Shown here piece by piece: positions 47,354-56,517 of a DNA stretch of 64,000 nucleotides; position 1 is the first letter of the stretch, and every line of letters begins with the position of its first letter. The stretch is from Angomonas deanei (taxonomy: Eukaryota; Euglenozoa; Kinetoplastea; Trypanosomatida; Trypanosomatidae). Below the pieces are notes generated by a model. The model made no database searches and was not told the origin of the DNA. It saw only the letters and a program-made list of their open reading frames with translations. The stretch lies in assembly GCA_903995115.1 (NCBI GenBank), contig LR877155.1:312501-376500 (forward strand). Direction: 5' to 3'. The position numbers and the translations under genes are program-made.

Positions 47354-48646
47354 ATGAAGAACAGTTCATCAAGTGAAGAAATGAAAAATTGCCCAAATCA
47401 AAACGGGGAAACGGAAAGTAGTAGTACCGGTGATAACTGCACAAATGGATCAAACAAGCAGAAAAAAAAAGTGGCGTTCAAACTCCACAATGATCAGGAG
47501 GAGTTACCAACAACCAAAAAGGTCAAAAAAACGACCATCACAGTGAACAATGAAGATCGTAAGGCGGAGGTAGAGGCACTGCACGCACTAGCTCGCCAAC
47601 GACAGGATAATTTAGTAAAAGTGGTGAACGAATTGGGCTACGATGTCGTCTCCACACCCACCATGCTTAAAAATAGTGCCCTCGAGGGAGCGGAGAAGAT
47701 TCCGGACTGCCCTCGCTCGGGTCCGTCTAGTCGTCTGGACTCGAGCAGCAATAGTTCCACACACCCGGTGCCTGCCCCACAGCGGAGAGGCAGCGATTCG
47801 GATAGCTGTGCCAGTAGCGAGAGTCTTCAAAGTGAATTGATTTCACAGCTAGTGTGGTTGGATGCGTTTCATAATTCCACAGATCACGCCGTGGAGGCGG
47901 AGCAGCGGGAACGCGAGGCGACCTCCGCGGCAAACCAGCCGAGCAGCAGGCGGACGGGAACGGAGCATCGTAGCGAGGGGAGCACCTCTGGGGGTGCCGC
48001 TGGTGTACGACGTGGCTCTGCACCCGAAGAAAGTACTGACGCACAGCGGGGGACTTCACCCCTGGTGAGCAGAACCAATAGTTATAGCTTTTTTGGCTAC
48101 ATGAACGACGTTCCCGTGCTCGTGACAGATCCTATCCGACTGGGGGCGAACGAGAGTAGCTCCGTCCGTCGCAGTAGTCAGCCACCACGCTTTGGTGGGG
48201 ACGGGGACCGGTCGGACGGTGAGAATATGGAGCGATCGTCTTCCCCATTCTATGCCCGTAACGCACCACCCCACCAGCGGATCGGTAGTTTTACCAATCG
48301 TAGTAACAGCGAAACACCCAACCGGCTTTTCGGGGTCGCCCAGCAAACGCGACTTTACACCGGCGGTATCACCCACGGCGGCGGTAGTCCACCGACCGCG
48401 ATGGCGAGGAGCAGTCACAACAATAGCAACAACCCCAATAGTAATAATATGGGGATGGGGAACTTCTTCCTCAACCAGTCTTCCCTTAGTCCTAACACAC
48501 CGAGCGGTCTCATGATGGGCCACCGCAGCAGCACCAACACCGATAATAGCAGCAGCAATAGCAGAGTTTTTATCTCTCCCGTAGCGGTGAACGGCCTTGA
48601 ACTGAGTGGTAATAATCTCCACCAATACGACGGGTCGATTCTGTGA
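47354..48646 (+). CDS. Ser/Asn-rich disordered protein, unknown
   Basis: A 430-residue protein, largely disordered. A Lys-rich segment near residue 40 (NKQKKKVAFKLHN) and one likely helix at about 75-100 (DRKAEVEALHALARQRQDNLVKVVNEL) are the only ordered-looking parts. The remainder is Ser, Asn, Gly and Arg-rich with repeated SRTNSYSF, RSSQPP and GSFTNRS phrases that look like kinase sites. The start at 47354 is chosen over the longer frame because the extra residues are encoded by the CT tract. A regulatory or RNA-associated role is conceivable; no family recognised. Confidence 0.72.
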   Translation: MKNSSSSEEMKNCPNQNGETESSSTGDNCTNGSNKQKKKVAFKLHNDQEELPTTKKVKKTTITVNNEDRKAEVEALHALARQRQDNLVKVVNELGYDVVSTPTMLKNSALEGAEKIPDCPRSGPSSRLDSSSNSSTHPVPAPQRRGSDSDSCASSESLQSELISQLVWLDAFHNSTDHAVEAEQREREATSAANQPSSRRTGTEHRSEGSTSGGAAGVRRGSAPEESTDAQRGTSPLVSRTNSYSFFGYMNDVPVLVTDPIRLGANESSSVRRSSQPPRFGGDGDRSDGENMERSSSPFYARNAPPHQRIGSFTNRSNSETPNRLFGVAQQTRLYTGGITHGGGSPPTAMARSSHNNSNNPNSNNMGMGNFFLNQSSLSPNTPSGLMMGHRSSTNTDNSSSNSRVFISPVAVNGLELSGNNLHQYDGSIL

Positions 48647-49485
48647 TTCCGCGCTACTGTTTTTTTTTTTTTCGCTAAAAGTAAGTTTTTCTTATGCTTT
48701 ACGGTCCCGTTGAAAACGATCAAAAAATAATAATAAAAAAAACATAAGGGAATGTTTGGAAGGTGCTTTGTAAAAAAAAAAAAAAAAAATTGCTTCAGAT
48801 ACGAATGGTATTGAGCCTTTTTTTTTGTGCGAAAGCTTGCCGTGCAATGAATATTTTCCCTAGTTTTATGTTGCCATTTTGTGTTCTACTTTTTTTTTTT
48901 TGTTGACATTCAGTTTTTTTGTTTTCTGCCAATTGGAAAAAAATAAAAATGGGGTGGAAAAACAATACAATAGTGGTAATGAGGATTGAATGCGTTTCTT
49001 TCACCAGTTACCCCATATATACAATCATATAACGAATATAAAATAGGCTGATTACTGCCTCACCTTTTTTTTTTTTTTTTTGTTTCAATCGAAAAAAAAA
49101 AAAAAATGGAAAAAATTCCTCAAAAACTAAATCCATTTTTATCTCCTTTATCTGTAAAAGTACACTTTTTTTTTTTTTTTACATAATTCAGAAGCTTCAT
49201 TTTTCTTTGTATATTTTGCGACTCACAATTTCCACCTTTTTATTATTTCCAAGCGATTCGCGTCGGCTGGAAAAGTTCTATTTTCATCGCCTTATTCCTG
49301 TTGACATTTTCTTTTCTCCCACTTTTTCTTTGTAGTTTTTTTTAATTTTTTTTTTTTTACTAGAACCAATAGATTCTGTTCATTTTTTTCGGTTTATCCC
49401 GTTCATAGATTAAACCGTCTTTTTTAATTTTTTTTTTTTCTGTATAAGGCGTAGCGTCCTTTAAAAAAAAAAAAATTATTTCTCA
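48647..49485. other. 839-bp AT-rich spacer upstream of the kinesin gene
   Basis: Contains many T and A homopolymers of 10-18 bases (for example near 49064-49081, 49093-49106 and 49168-49181). Several T runs followed by AG could act as acceptors for the kinesin message. No RNA gene or protein frame was found. Confidence 0.55.
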
Positions 49486-52400
49486 ATGTCGTCCAAAGTA
49501 CGACCGGGAAGCGCGACTTCCAGTAACAGCAGCCCTCCCACTTCTCGTGCACTCAAGAAACAAGCCAGGTCTTCCAGCTGCAAACCACTCTCTGCGTTGA
49601 ACCCGAACCAATACAATAATCGGGGAAGCATCGGCAGCCTCCCCCCTCGCAGCCCATCCAGCCTGGGCTCCAACAGCCCCCGGTTTAACCAAAACATCAA
49701 CGGCACTAATGGAGAGGCGGTGCGTGTCGCCGTCCGCTGCCGACCACCCATGAACGGTGAAAAGTACGAGGACATGATTGTATCGATGGACACCGAGAAG
49801 AAGGAGATCTACCTCGACGGCGAGGGTCAGGTGTGGAAGGTGGACAGCCCTATTTGGTCCTGCAAAGGAGAGACCGTGAACCACAAGATGCCGTGCTCTC
49901 AGGCCGCCCTGTATGAGCAGATTGGCCGACCACTCCTCCTGCACGCGCTGGAGGGGTACAACAGCACGATGATGGCCTATGGGCAGACCGGCAGCGGTAA
50001 GACGCACACCATGATGGGTGGGTACAAGTTCCCAGATGATAAAGAGGCGGGTTTGATTCCTCGACTATGCCGCGACCTGTTTGTAGAACTGCGCAGCCGC
50101 ACCTTCACCGCCCGCAGCGGGGAATCGTTCAGCTGGGAGGTGCACGTCCGGTATATCGAGGTGTACTGCGAGAAGATAACCGACCTTCTCAATAACAACG
50201 CCCCGGTTGGTATACGGGAGGAAGTGACACCAGACTCTGCCACGTTCGCTCTCATCGGCGCCCGCCGCATTAAAGCCGAACGATCGGAGGACTTACTCCA
50301 GGCCCTAATCCTCGGCAACAAGTCTCGTCACACGGCGTCCACCAAGGCGAACGATCACAGTAGCAGAAGTCATGCCATCTTTGTGATTGAACTGACCGAA
50401 TTGCTCTCCTTCGAGGAACCCGATGGCACCGTGGTGAGCGCACCAAGCAAGGCCCTCACCATCCGCCTCGTCGACCTCGCCGGTAGCGAGCGGGTGAGTG
50501 AAACTGGGGTGCAGGGGCAGCAGCTCAAGGAGGCGCGCGACATCAACCGCTCCCTCTTTACGCTCGGCCTCGTTATTGAATCCCTCACCGACTCTCGTCG
50601 CCAGATCAAACCACCCTACCGCGATAGCGTTCTGACCAAAATCTTACGCGATGCGTTCGGCGGTAACAGCAAGACGACGATGATCTGCGCCATCAGCCCG
50701 ATGGAGGAGCACCGCTCCCAGACCATGCAAACCCTCGCCTACGCCTCCAAGGCACGCCGCGTCGTGAACCGACCGGTGGTGGAGGAGGACCCCTCCGCCG
50801 TGGAGCTTCGCCGTGCCAACGAAGAACTGATCAACCTAAGGAAGGAGCTGAATGAAGCCAAACGCACCGGTCAGCAATACGGGTCGATTGAGGAGCAACT
50901 CAAGGAGGCGTATGAAAAGATCAAACGAGACCAGCTGGAGATGCGGGAGAAGAAGCAAACGATGGAAAAGCGCGAGGCTGACTTGGCGAACCGACTCCGA
51001 GAGGTGGAGCTGAAGAAGCAAGAGTACGAAGCACAGATGGCCTCCCTCGAGAATGAAGTAGAGCTGGCCAGGTCGCAACAGCAGAAACGGGAGGAGGAGC
51101 TTCGCAAAGCTTACGCACACGCCGACGAGGTCGCCAAGGTTCGTCTACAGCAGTTACAGGAGCAGCGCGACGCCTCGGAACAGGCACTCCGCGCAAAGGA
51201 GGAGGAACTCCTGTCACAGCAACACGTTGTGGAGGAGCGCCTCGCGGACTTGGAGACCACCTCCCGTGCTCGCGTAGAGGAATTATTGAGACGTCAGAGA
51301 GACTTGGAAGAGGAGCTGCGCATGAAGGAGAAAATGGCGGTGAAGCGCGAGCAAGACTTGCGCAAGAAGACGGAGCTAGCGGAAGAACAGGCAAGACACC
51401 TTTCCAGGCACACCCACCTCGTCGAGGAGGAGTGGAACGCTAAAGTGCAGGAAATCGAGCGACGATCCAAAGAGCGAGAGTCTGAAATCAGCAAGCGTGC
51501 CGAGACCGCCCAGGCCCGTCTCCAAGCATTGGAGGATGAGGCCAGGCGGAAAGACGAGGAGATGCGCCGAAAGCGTCTCGACGCCGAGGCACAGGCACGC
51601 ACGCTGGAGGCTGAGATGGAAACAAAACAGGCCGAACTCGACCGCCGCATCCTGGAGCTTCGTCGCCAGGCGGACGCCCGCGAGAATGAGCTGAACGAAA
51701 AGCTTCACAAGGCAGAATTCGAACTGCGCAAGAAGGAGCGCGAGTCCTTGGAAAGCAAGGAAGCCCTCGATGCCCTGAAGGAGACCGCCGCCCGTGAGTC
51801 CGAGCTATCCCGCAGCCGCGAGCTAGACCTCTCCGCCCAGCACGCCAAGATGGCAGAAACCGTCGTCAGCCGCGAGGCGGCACTAAAGAAGCGGGAGGCC
51901 GACCTCAACAAGCAGTTTGAGGAGCTACTCCAAACCAAGAAGGAATGGGAAAGAGAATATCGCCAAAAGGAAGAAGAACTCCGTGTAGGTCAGGAGGAAT
52001 CTCTGGCGATCTTGCGCGGTCGTGGTACGTATCTCAAGCAGAAGGAGAGCGAACTACGCCAGATCGAGGAGGATATTGAGTCCAAAACCCGCATTCTGGA
52101 GATGGAGACGCAACGGAAAGAATTGGAATTTGAGTCACGCCGAAATGATTTGGAGGCCCAGCTGCAGCGGGAGAACTACGCCAACCTCCGTGCCAAAGAG
52201 GAGCTTCAGTTCCAGTTGGATCGTCAACAAACCGATATGCGTCTCCAGCAGGAGAAACTACAGCGTTGGGAGGAGGATCTGCTGAAGCGCCGCACCGAAA
52301 CGGAAAAGGCATTCCAACACCGCGAGACCACCTTGAGGCAGCGGGAGAGCGCCGCCGCCAACGCAGAGGACAGAGCCAACGCGAAGGAATCGCAGGCGGA

Positions 52401-54609
52401 AAAGCTCGTCAAGCGCCTCGAGCACGAGCGACGGGAACTGTTTGACCGCAGCATCAATGAGGCGGAGTCCAACCGCAAGGAGTACAACTCGATGCTCATC
52501 CGATTAAAGAGGCAGCAGCGTGAGATTGACGCACTGCACCGCGCCGCCAGCGAGGAGCAACAAAGCACGTCGTCCCGGTCCGTGTCGATCAAGGGGGACG
52601 AGATTGACCAAATCATGACCGCCCAAAAGGCACTCTTCCGACGTGAGTTGTACAGCATGATGGCATTCGAAAGTCTCTACCGCGGCAGCATTATTGTGGA
52701 GGAGGACACGGAGTACCGCACCCTCATGAAGGAGAAGCAGATGGAGATGCGTGACATTAAACGTGTCATGGAGATTCGCAATCAGATGGGAGAGCTCTCC
52801 ATCCTGCGCGGCGAGACCGACCGTGCCAACGACGAACACTCCAAGGCACAGGACCGACTACGGGAGTACCAGTGCGAGAATGAAAACCTAAAAGAGGAGA
52901 TTTCTCGTTGCATGAATGAGTCTGCCCAACTACGGCTGCAGCTCAGCATGACGACTTCTATCGCCAGAGACGCCGAGGACAGCCTGCAGCGGGTTAACCG
53001 TGACTTGGATGTCTCGCGGGTGCAGGTGGAGAGTGTGGAGCGCGAGCTGCGGGTTTCCCTTTCCGAGGCACACGCCACGTGCGCGGAGGAGATGCGTCGA
53101 GCCAACCGACTGGCACGCGGCCTGAACAACATGATCTTCGAGGAGGAGGAGCGGGAGCGAGCCCAGCTGGAGCTCCAGTTCAGTCGGGATGTCACCTGGA
53201 TGAAGAACCTGGCCCTCGCGGAACGGAAGAATGTGGAGCGGCTGGAGGCGATCGGGAAGTGGGAGAGTCTTTACGAGGAGCGGAGCGCCATCGGACTCGG
53301 CGGAGACGCACGGGCGGTGGACTTGAATGCCTCCGACCTGCACGACCAAATCGCGAAGAACCACGCCCTCAACGCGTGCCAGGAAGGTCTGAATGCCGAT
53401 CTAGCGCAACTGCAAAAACGCATCGATGAATTTGACGCCTACCAACGCGCCCAACTCCGTATTTTGGGCGATCATGAAAATAGCATCCAGCAGTATCTCC
53501 TCGAGCTGGAGGAGATGGATAAGGCGCGCATGAAGCAGTACCGTGAGCGCGAGCAGGAGTTGTTGAAGATTGCCACGCAACTGAAGGACAAGGAGAATAT
53601 GACAGGAGATCAGCTACAAGGCGTGTGCAAGGCCCTCTTTGCGATGGCCAACGAACCCTGCACCGGTGGGGTACCGCGTCACATCATCGAGGAGGACGGC
53701 CGCCGCCGGATGGAGCGCATGGAGAAGGACAGAGAACTACTCCGTAAAGCGTTGGAAGGGGATACCGCCGCGTTAGAGGAACTCAAACGTCGTCAGGATG
53801 AGCACCTGCAAGTGGAGGAGTGCATTCTCCTCCGTCGCATGGACCTCGCCGACGAGGAGGAGCTGAAGCGGCGTAAGCGGCTGCAAGAACAGGAGGAGCA
53901 GATTTTACAGTACTTGCTTCTCCTGGAGCAGGAGGACATCCGCCGTGGGCGCACCTCCAAGGACGGGGATCAGCTCTTCCGTGATGCGGAGGCACGGCTG
54001 CAGAAGGCGAAGACGAAGGAGAACAATCTCCGTGACCTTGCCCGTCGCCTGCAGCTGGAAGCCCTTGAGCTGGAGGAACAATCGCGGCTGATGGAGAGCA
54101 ATCTCCAAATCCGTGAACGAGACCTGGAGCTGCTACGGGAGCGCAAGGAGACCATAGAGGGACGCCGGGCGGAGGCGAACTCCCGCGTGGATGACACCGA
54201 ACGAACACTGCTCGACCTCGAAACCGATTTACGCGCGTTGCTCAATAAGAATAAGGATACCAAGCGCATCATGAAGGCACGTGAGGCTGAAATCAAACGC
54301 CAGCGCCTCTTCTACAAGGATCTTAGCAAGATGTTGGAGGAGCGAGACCGTATGCTGCTAGAGGAGCACAATCATCGCATGGACGGTAAGAAGAGCGCCA
54401 ACTGGCTCGCACGGGACTTGCTAGACTACAACGACAAACTCAAGAAGTACGTGAAGACGACCCGTCAGAGATGGCTCACCCTCCTCAACGAAGACTTGTT
54501 GGAGTGCGACTTGTGTAACTGGAAGAATGGGAAGTTGATGAAATTTTGTAAATGCTGTGGCCACGACTTATTGTTGGGGGATCCCGAATTACTTGACAGC
54601 AAGCTGTAA
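49486..54609 (+). CDS. Kinesin with long coiled coil and C-terminal zinc knuckle
   Basis: A 1707-residue plus-strand gene. The N-terminal motor (about 74-430) has GQTGSGKTHTM (P-loop, about 166-173), NDHSSRSH (switch I, about 289-296) and LVDLAGSERV (switch II, about 328-337), so ATPase activity is expected. The neck and stalk from about 445 to 1660 are nearly continuous coiled coil rich in Glu, Arg and Lys, interrupted around 1020-1060. The last 34 residues carry C-x2-C-x10-C-x2-C (Cys 1674, 1677, 1688, 1691), a likely zinc-binding knuckle that is unusual for a kinesin. N-terminal motor and plain NTPases suggest a plus-end motor. Its subfamily is not assigned. Start at 49486 is the first ATG. 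Confidence 0.95.
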   Translation: MSSKVRPGSATSSNSSPPTSRALKKQARSSSCKPLSALNPNQYNNRGSIGSLPPRSPSSLGSNSPRFNQNINGTNGEAVRVAVRCRPPMNGEKYEDMIVSMDTEKKEIYLDGEGQVWKVDSPIWSCKGETVNHKMPCSQAALYEQIGRPLLLHALEGYNSTMMAYGQTGSGKTHTMMGGYKFPDDKEAGLIPRLCRDLFVELRSRTFTARSGESFSWEVHVRYIEVYCEKITDLLNNNAPVGIREEVTPDSATFALIGARRIKAERSEDLLQALILGNKSRHTASTKANDHSSRSHAIFVIELTELLSFEEPDGTVVSAPSKALTIRLVDLAGSERVSETGVQGQQLKEARDINRSLFTLGLVIESLTDSRRQIKPPYRDSVLTKILRDAFGGNSKTTMICAISPMEEHRSQTMQTLAYASKARRVVNRPVVEEDPSAVELRRANEELINLRKELNEAKRTGQQYGSIEEQLKEAYEKIKRDQLEMREKKQTMEKREADLANRLREVELKKQEYEAQMASLENEVELARSQQQKREEELRKAYAHADEVAKVRLQQLQEQRDASEQALRAKEEELLSQQHVVEERLADLETTSRARVEELLRRQRDLEEELRMKEKMAVKREQDLRKKTELAEEQARHLSRHTHLVEEEWNAKVQEIERRSKERESEISKRAETAQARLQALEDEARRKDEEMRRKRLDAEAQARTLEAEMETKQAELDRRILELRRQADARENELNEKLHKAEFELRKKERESLESKEALDALKETAARESELSRSRELDLSAQHAKMAETVVSREAALKKREADLNKQFEELLQTKKEWEREYRQKEEELRVGQEESLAILRGRGTYLKQKESELRQIEEDIESKTRILEMETQRKELEFESRRNDLEAQLQRENYANLRAKEELQFQLDRQQTDMRLQQEKLQRWEEDLLKRRTETEKAFQHRETTLRQRESAAANAEDRANAKESQAEKLVKRLEHERRELFDRSINEAESNRKEYNSMLIRLKRQQREIDALHRAASEEQQSTSSRSVSIKGDEIDQIMTAQKALFRRELYSMMAFESLYRGSIIVEEDTEYRTLMKEKQMEMRDIKRVMEIRNQMGELSILRGETDRANDEHSKAQDRLREYQCENENLKEEISRCMNESAQLRLQLSMTTSIARDAEDSLQRVNRDLDVSRVQVESVERELRVSLSEAHATCAEEMRRANRLARGLNNMIFEEEERERAQLELQFSRDVTWMKNLALAERKNVERLEAIGKWESLYEERSAIGLGGDARAVDLNASDLHDQIAKNHALNACQEGLNADLAQLQKRIDEFDAYQRAQLRILGDHENSIQQYLLELEEMDKARMKQYREREQELLKIATQLKDKENMTGDQLQGVCKALFAMANEPCTGGVPRHIIEEDGRRRMERMEKDRELLRKALEGDTAALEELKRRQDEHLQVEECILLRRMDLADEEELKRRKRLQEQEEQILQYLLLLEQEDIRRGRTSKDGDQLFRDAEARLQKAKTKENNLRDLARRLQLEALELEEQSRLMESNLQIRERDLELLRERKETIEGRRAEANSRVDDTERTLLDLETDLRALLNKNKDTKRIMKAREAEIKRQRLFYKDLSKMLEERDRMLLEEHNHRMDGKKSANWLARDLLDYNDKLKKYVKTTRQRWLTLLNEDLLECDLCNWKNGKLMKFCKCCGHDLLLGDPELLDSKL

Positions 54610-54907
54610 GGATGAATGGAATATCCATCACACGTTCTTGCATTTTTATAAATTTCATATAGTACTCTCTCCTTTTCCAGTTTTTTAATTCCATCATCCC
54701 ATACGCCCTCTTTTTAAATAAATATTATTTCCATTAGATATTCCATATTTTAGAACCGTTAGAGTTGATTTTTTTTAAATTTTTTGTTTCTGAAAAAGGA
54801 CATTCGCCTTTTTTATTTTTATTATAGAATCATTGACGAAACAAAATCGAAAAAAACGTTAGCCAGATAAAAAATAAATAAATCTCTGTTGATCGTTTTT
54901 TGATTCC
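54610..54907. other. Intergenic spacer with acceptor tract
   Basis: AT-rich 3' UTR of the kinesin gene. A pyrimidine-rich stretch ends in TATTATAG at about 54826, a plausible acceptor for the next gene. Confidence 0.5.
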
Positions 54908-56242
54908 ATGATGACAAATCAATCACACCTCAATCTCTCTTCCTCTCTAATAATAACAATTAGATCTTACCCCCAAATGCGCAATGGTATGCACAGTGAA
55001 AGTGACACGCTCTCCCCCTCCACCTACATCAAGCGGTCCCTGCAGGAGGAGATGGATAAGCTGAGACAAATGCTAGCGGCGAAGAATATTAATGTACCAA
55101 GCAATACCAATGTGAGAAGTGCCCAACCACGGCCTCGGGTCTCCCAGTCTCCGCCGGATCGGTACACCTACGTCCAGAGTGGGGAGAATTATTATTATAA
55201 CATGGCCACCGGCCACTCTCCCTCACCCGATAGCTATCGACCCCCCACGAAGAAGTGGCGTCAAGGCGGCGAAGACCATAAAGTATATCCTCCAGTGGAG
55301 GAGGTGCCGGATACTATTACGCCGTACAAGCAGGAAACCACTACGACAAGTAGTCCTCCAGTCCAGACCCCGGAGGAGGCCTACCGACGGTTCAAGGAGC
55401 GGATGCGGCAGCGAGAGGAGAATGTGCTATCAATAGAAAAGAGATGTTCCCCTTCTCCATTTACGAAGGCGAATACAACACAGTTTGATTTCAACACCTC
55501 CCCACGCATTTTTCTGTCAAGAGGGAACAGACCTGCCCATGTGGACGGTCCCAACCGATACTACAATCCTTCTCCATCAATGAAACATGTGGACTGGAGT
55601 GCCCCACGGCAGCCGAGTGTGACCCTCAGCAACAACAGCAGCGGCTCCGATATTATAGACGAAACCTCCAATCGGCAGAGTATGCAGGTGAAAGGACGAC
55701 CGCTGTCTCCTACACGGCCGACCGTCTCTTTCCGAGAAGTCGCGGCGATGGCCAAGGAGGACAGAAGCTCCCCTCGCACTGACAGCAGCCGGAAGAAGAA
55801 TGAAAAGGCGACGATGCGCCACAGCGGCAGCGGGCACAAAAAAATACAGAATGAAATGGAAAAGACCCCGGATGGTTGTCCTGCGATTGAGCACATGCTC
55901 TGTGCGGATAGCTCTTTCATGGCAACGCCCCCACCGCTGCGGTTTGCGGACCCGACGGACGAAATAAATAATACTACGAATAATAGTCGTCTATTCCGAA
56001 CGCAGTTTTCTCCTCCACCGCCGATGGCCACTCTCCACCGACTGGATGTGAGCCCTATATCGGCGTCCCCCTACGTCCCTTCCACCGTGAAGCGGAGGGA
56101 GGAGAAAGAGGGGAGGACACCAGTGGTGAGTGTGAATCAGACAGAGCGGAAGAATATTTATCAACTGCCGTCCCGCACGGAGGAGCGAGCTTCCTGGAAT
56201 TCGCTGAAATCGTATTACCACAGATTTTTGAAGGTGCAGTGA
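54908..56242 (+). CDS. Basic, disordered protein, unknown
   Basis: A frame of 444 residues from the first ATG. An alternative start at 54977 (MRNGMHSESDTLSP, 421 residues) is attractive, because the 23 residues before it are encoded by pyrimidine-rich sequence that ends in AG at 54962-54963. One helix (SLQEEMDKLRQMLAAKN) lies near the N-terminus. The rest is rich in Ser, Pro, Arg and Asn with many SP/TP sites (SPSP, SPPDRY, LSPTRPTVSF). The C-terminus is basic. It may be a cytoskeleton-associated protein; no family recognised. Confidence 0.72.
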   Translation: MMTNQSHLNLSSSLIITIRSYPQMRNGMHSESDTLSPSTYIKRSLQEEMDKLRQMLAAKNINVPSNTNVRSAQPRPRVSQSPPDRYTYVQSGENYYYNMATGHSPSPDSYRPPTKKWRQGGEDHKVYPPVEEVPDTITPYKQETTTTSSPPVQTPEEAYRRFKERMRQREENVLSIEKRCSPSPFTKANTTQFDFNTSPRIFLSRGNRPAHVDGPNRYYNPSPSMKHVDWSAPRQPSVTLSNNSSGSDIIDETSNRQSMQVKGRPLSPTRPTVSFREVAAMAKEDRSSPRTDSSRKKNEKATMRHSGSGHKKIQNEMEKTPDGCPAIEHMLCADSSFMATPPPLRFADPTDEINNTTNNSRLFRTQFSPPPPMATLHRLDVSPISASPYVPSTVKRREEKEGRTPVVSVNQTERKNIYQLPSRTEERASWNSLKSYYHRFLKVQ

Positions 56243-56517
56243 GGTGCAGTGAAAACGCCCACGCTGGAGGGATGCATTTGAAGGAGGCTTTTGCATCATC
56301 CTTTTTCGTCATAGATTTGTTTAGAATTCAGATTTTACTTTTGTCTCGTAGATGCTTGAATAGAATATACCATCACGTTTTTCTTTTTTGGTTTCGTGTC
56401 TGTGAAGGTTCTTCCTTTATTCTATTGTTTAATCATACCTTTCTACACTCCTCATTTTCTGTCAGCGTGTACAACTATAGACTAGTTGATTTTTTTTTAA
56501 TTTTGATTCCTAACGAT

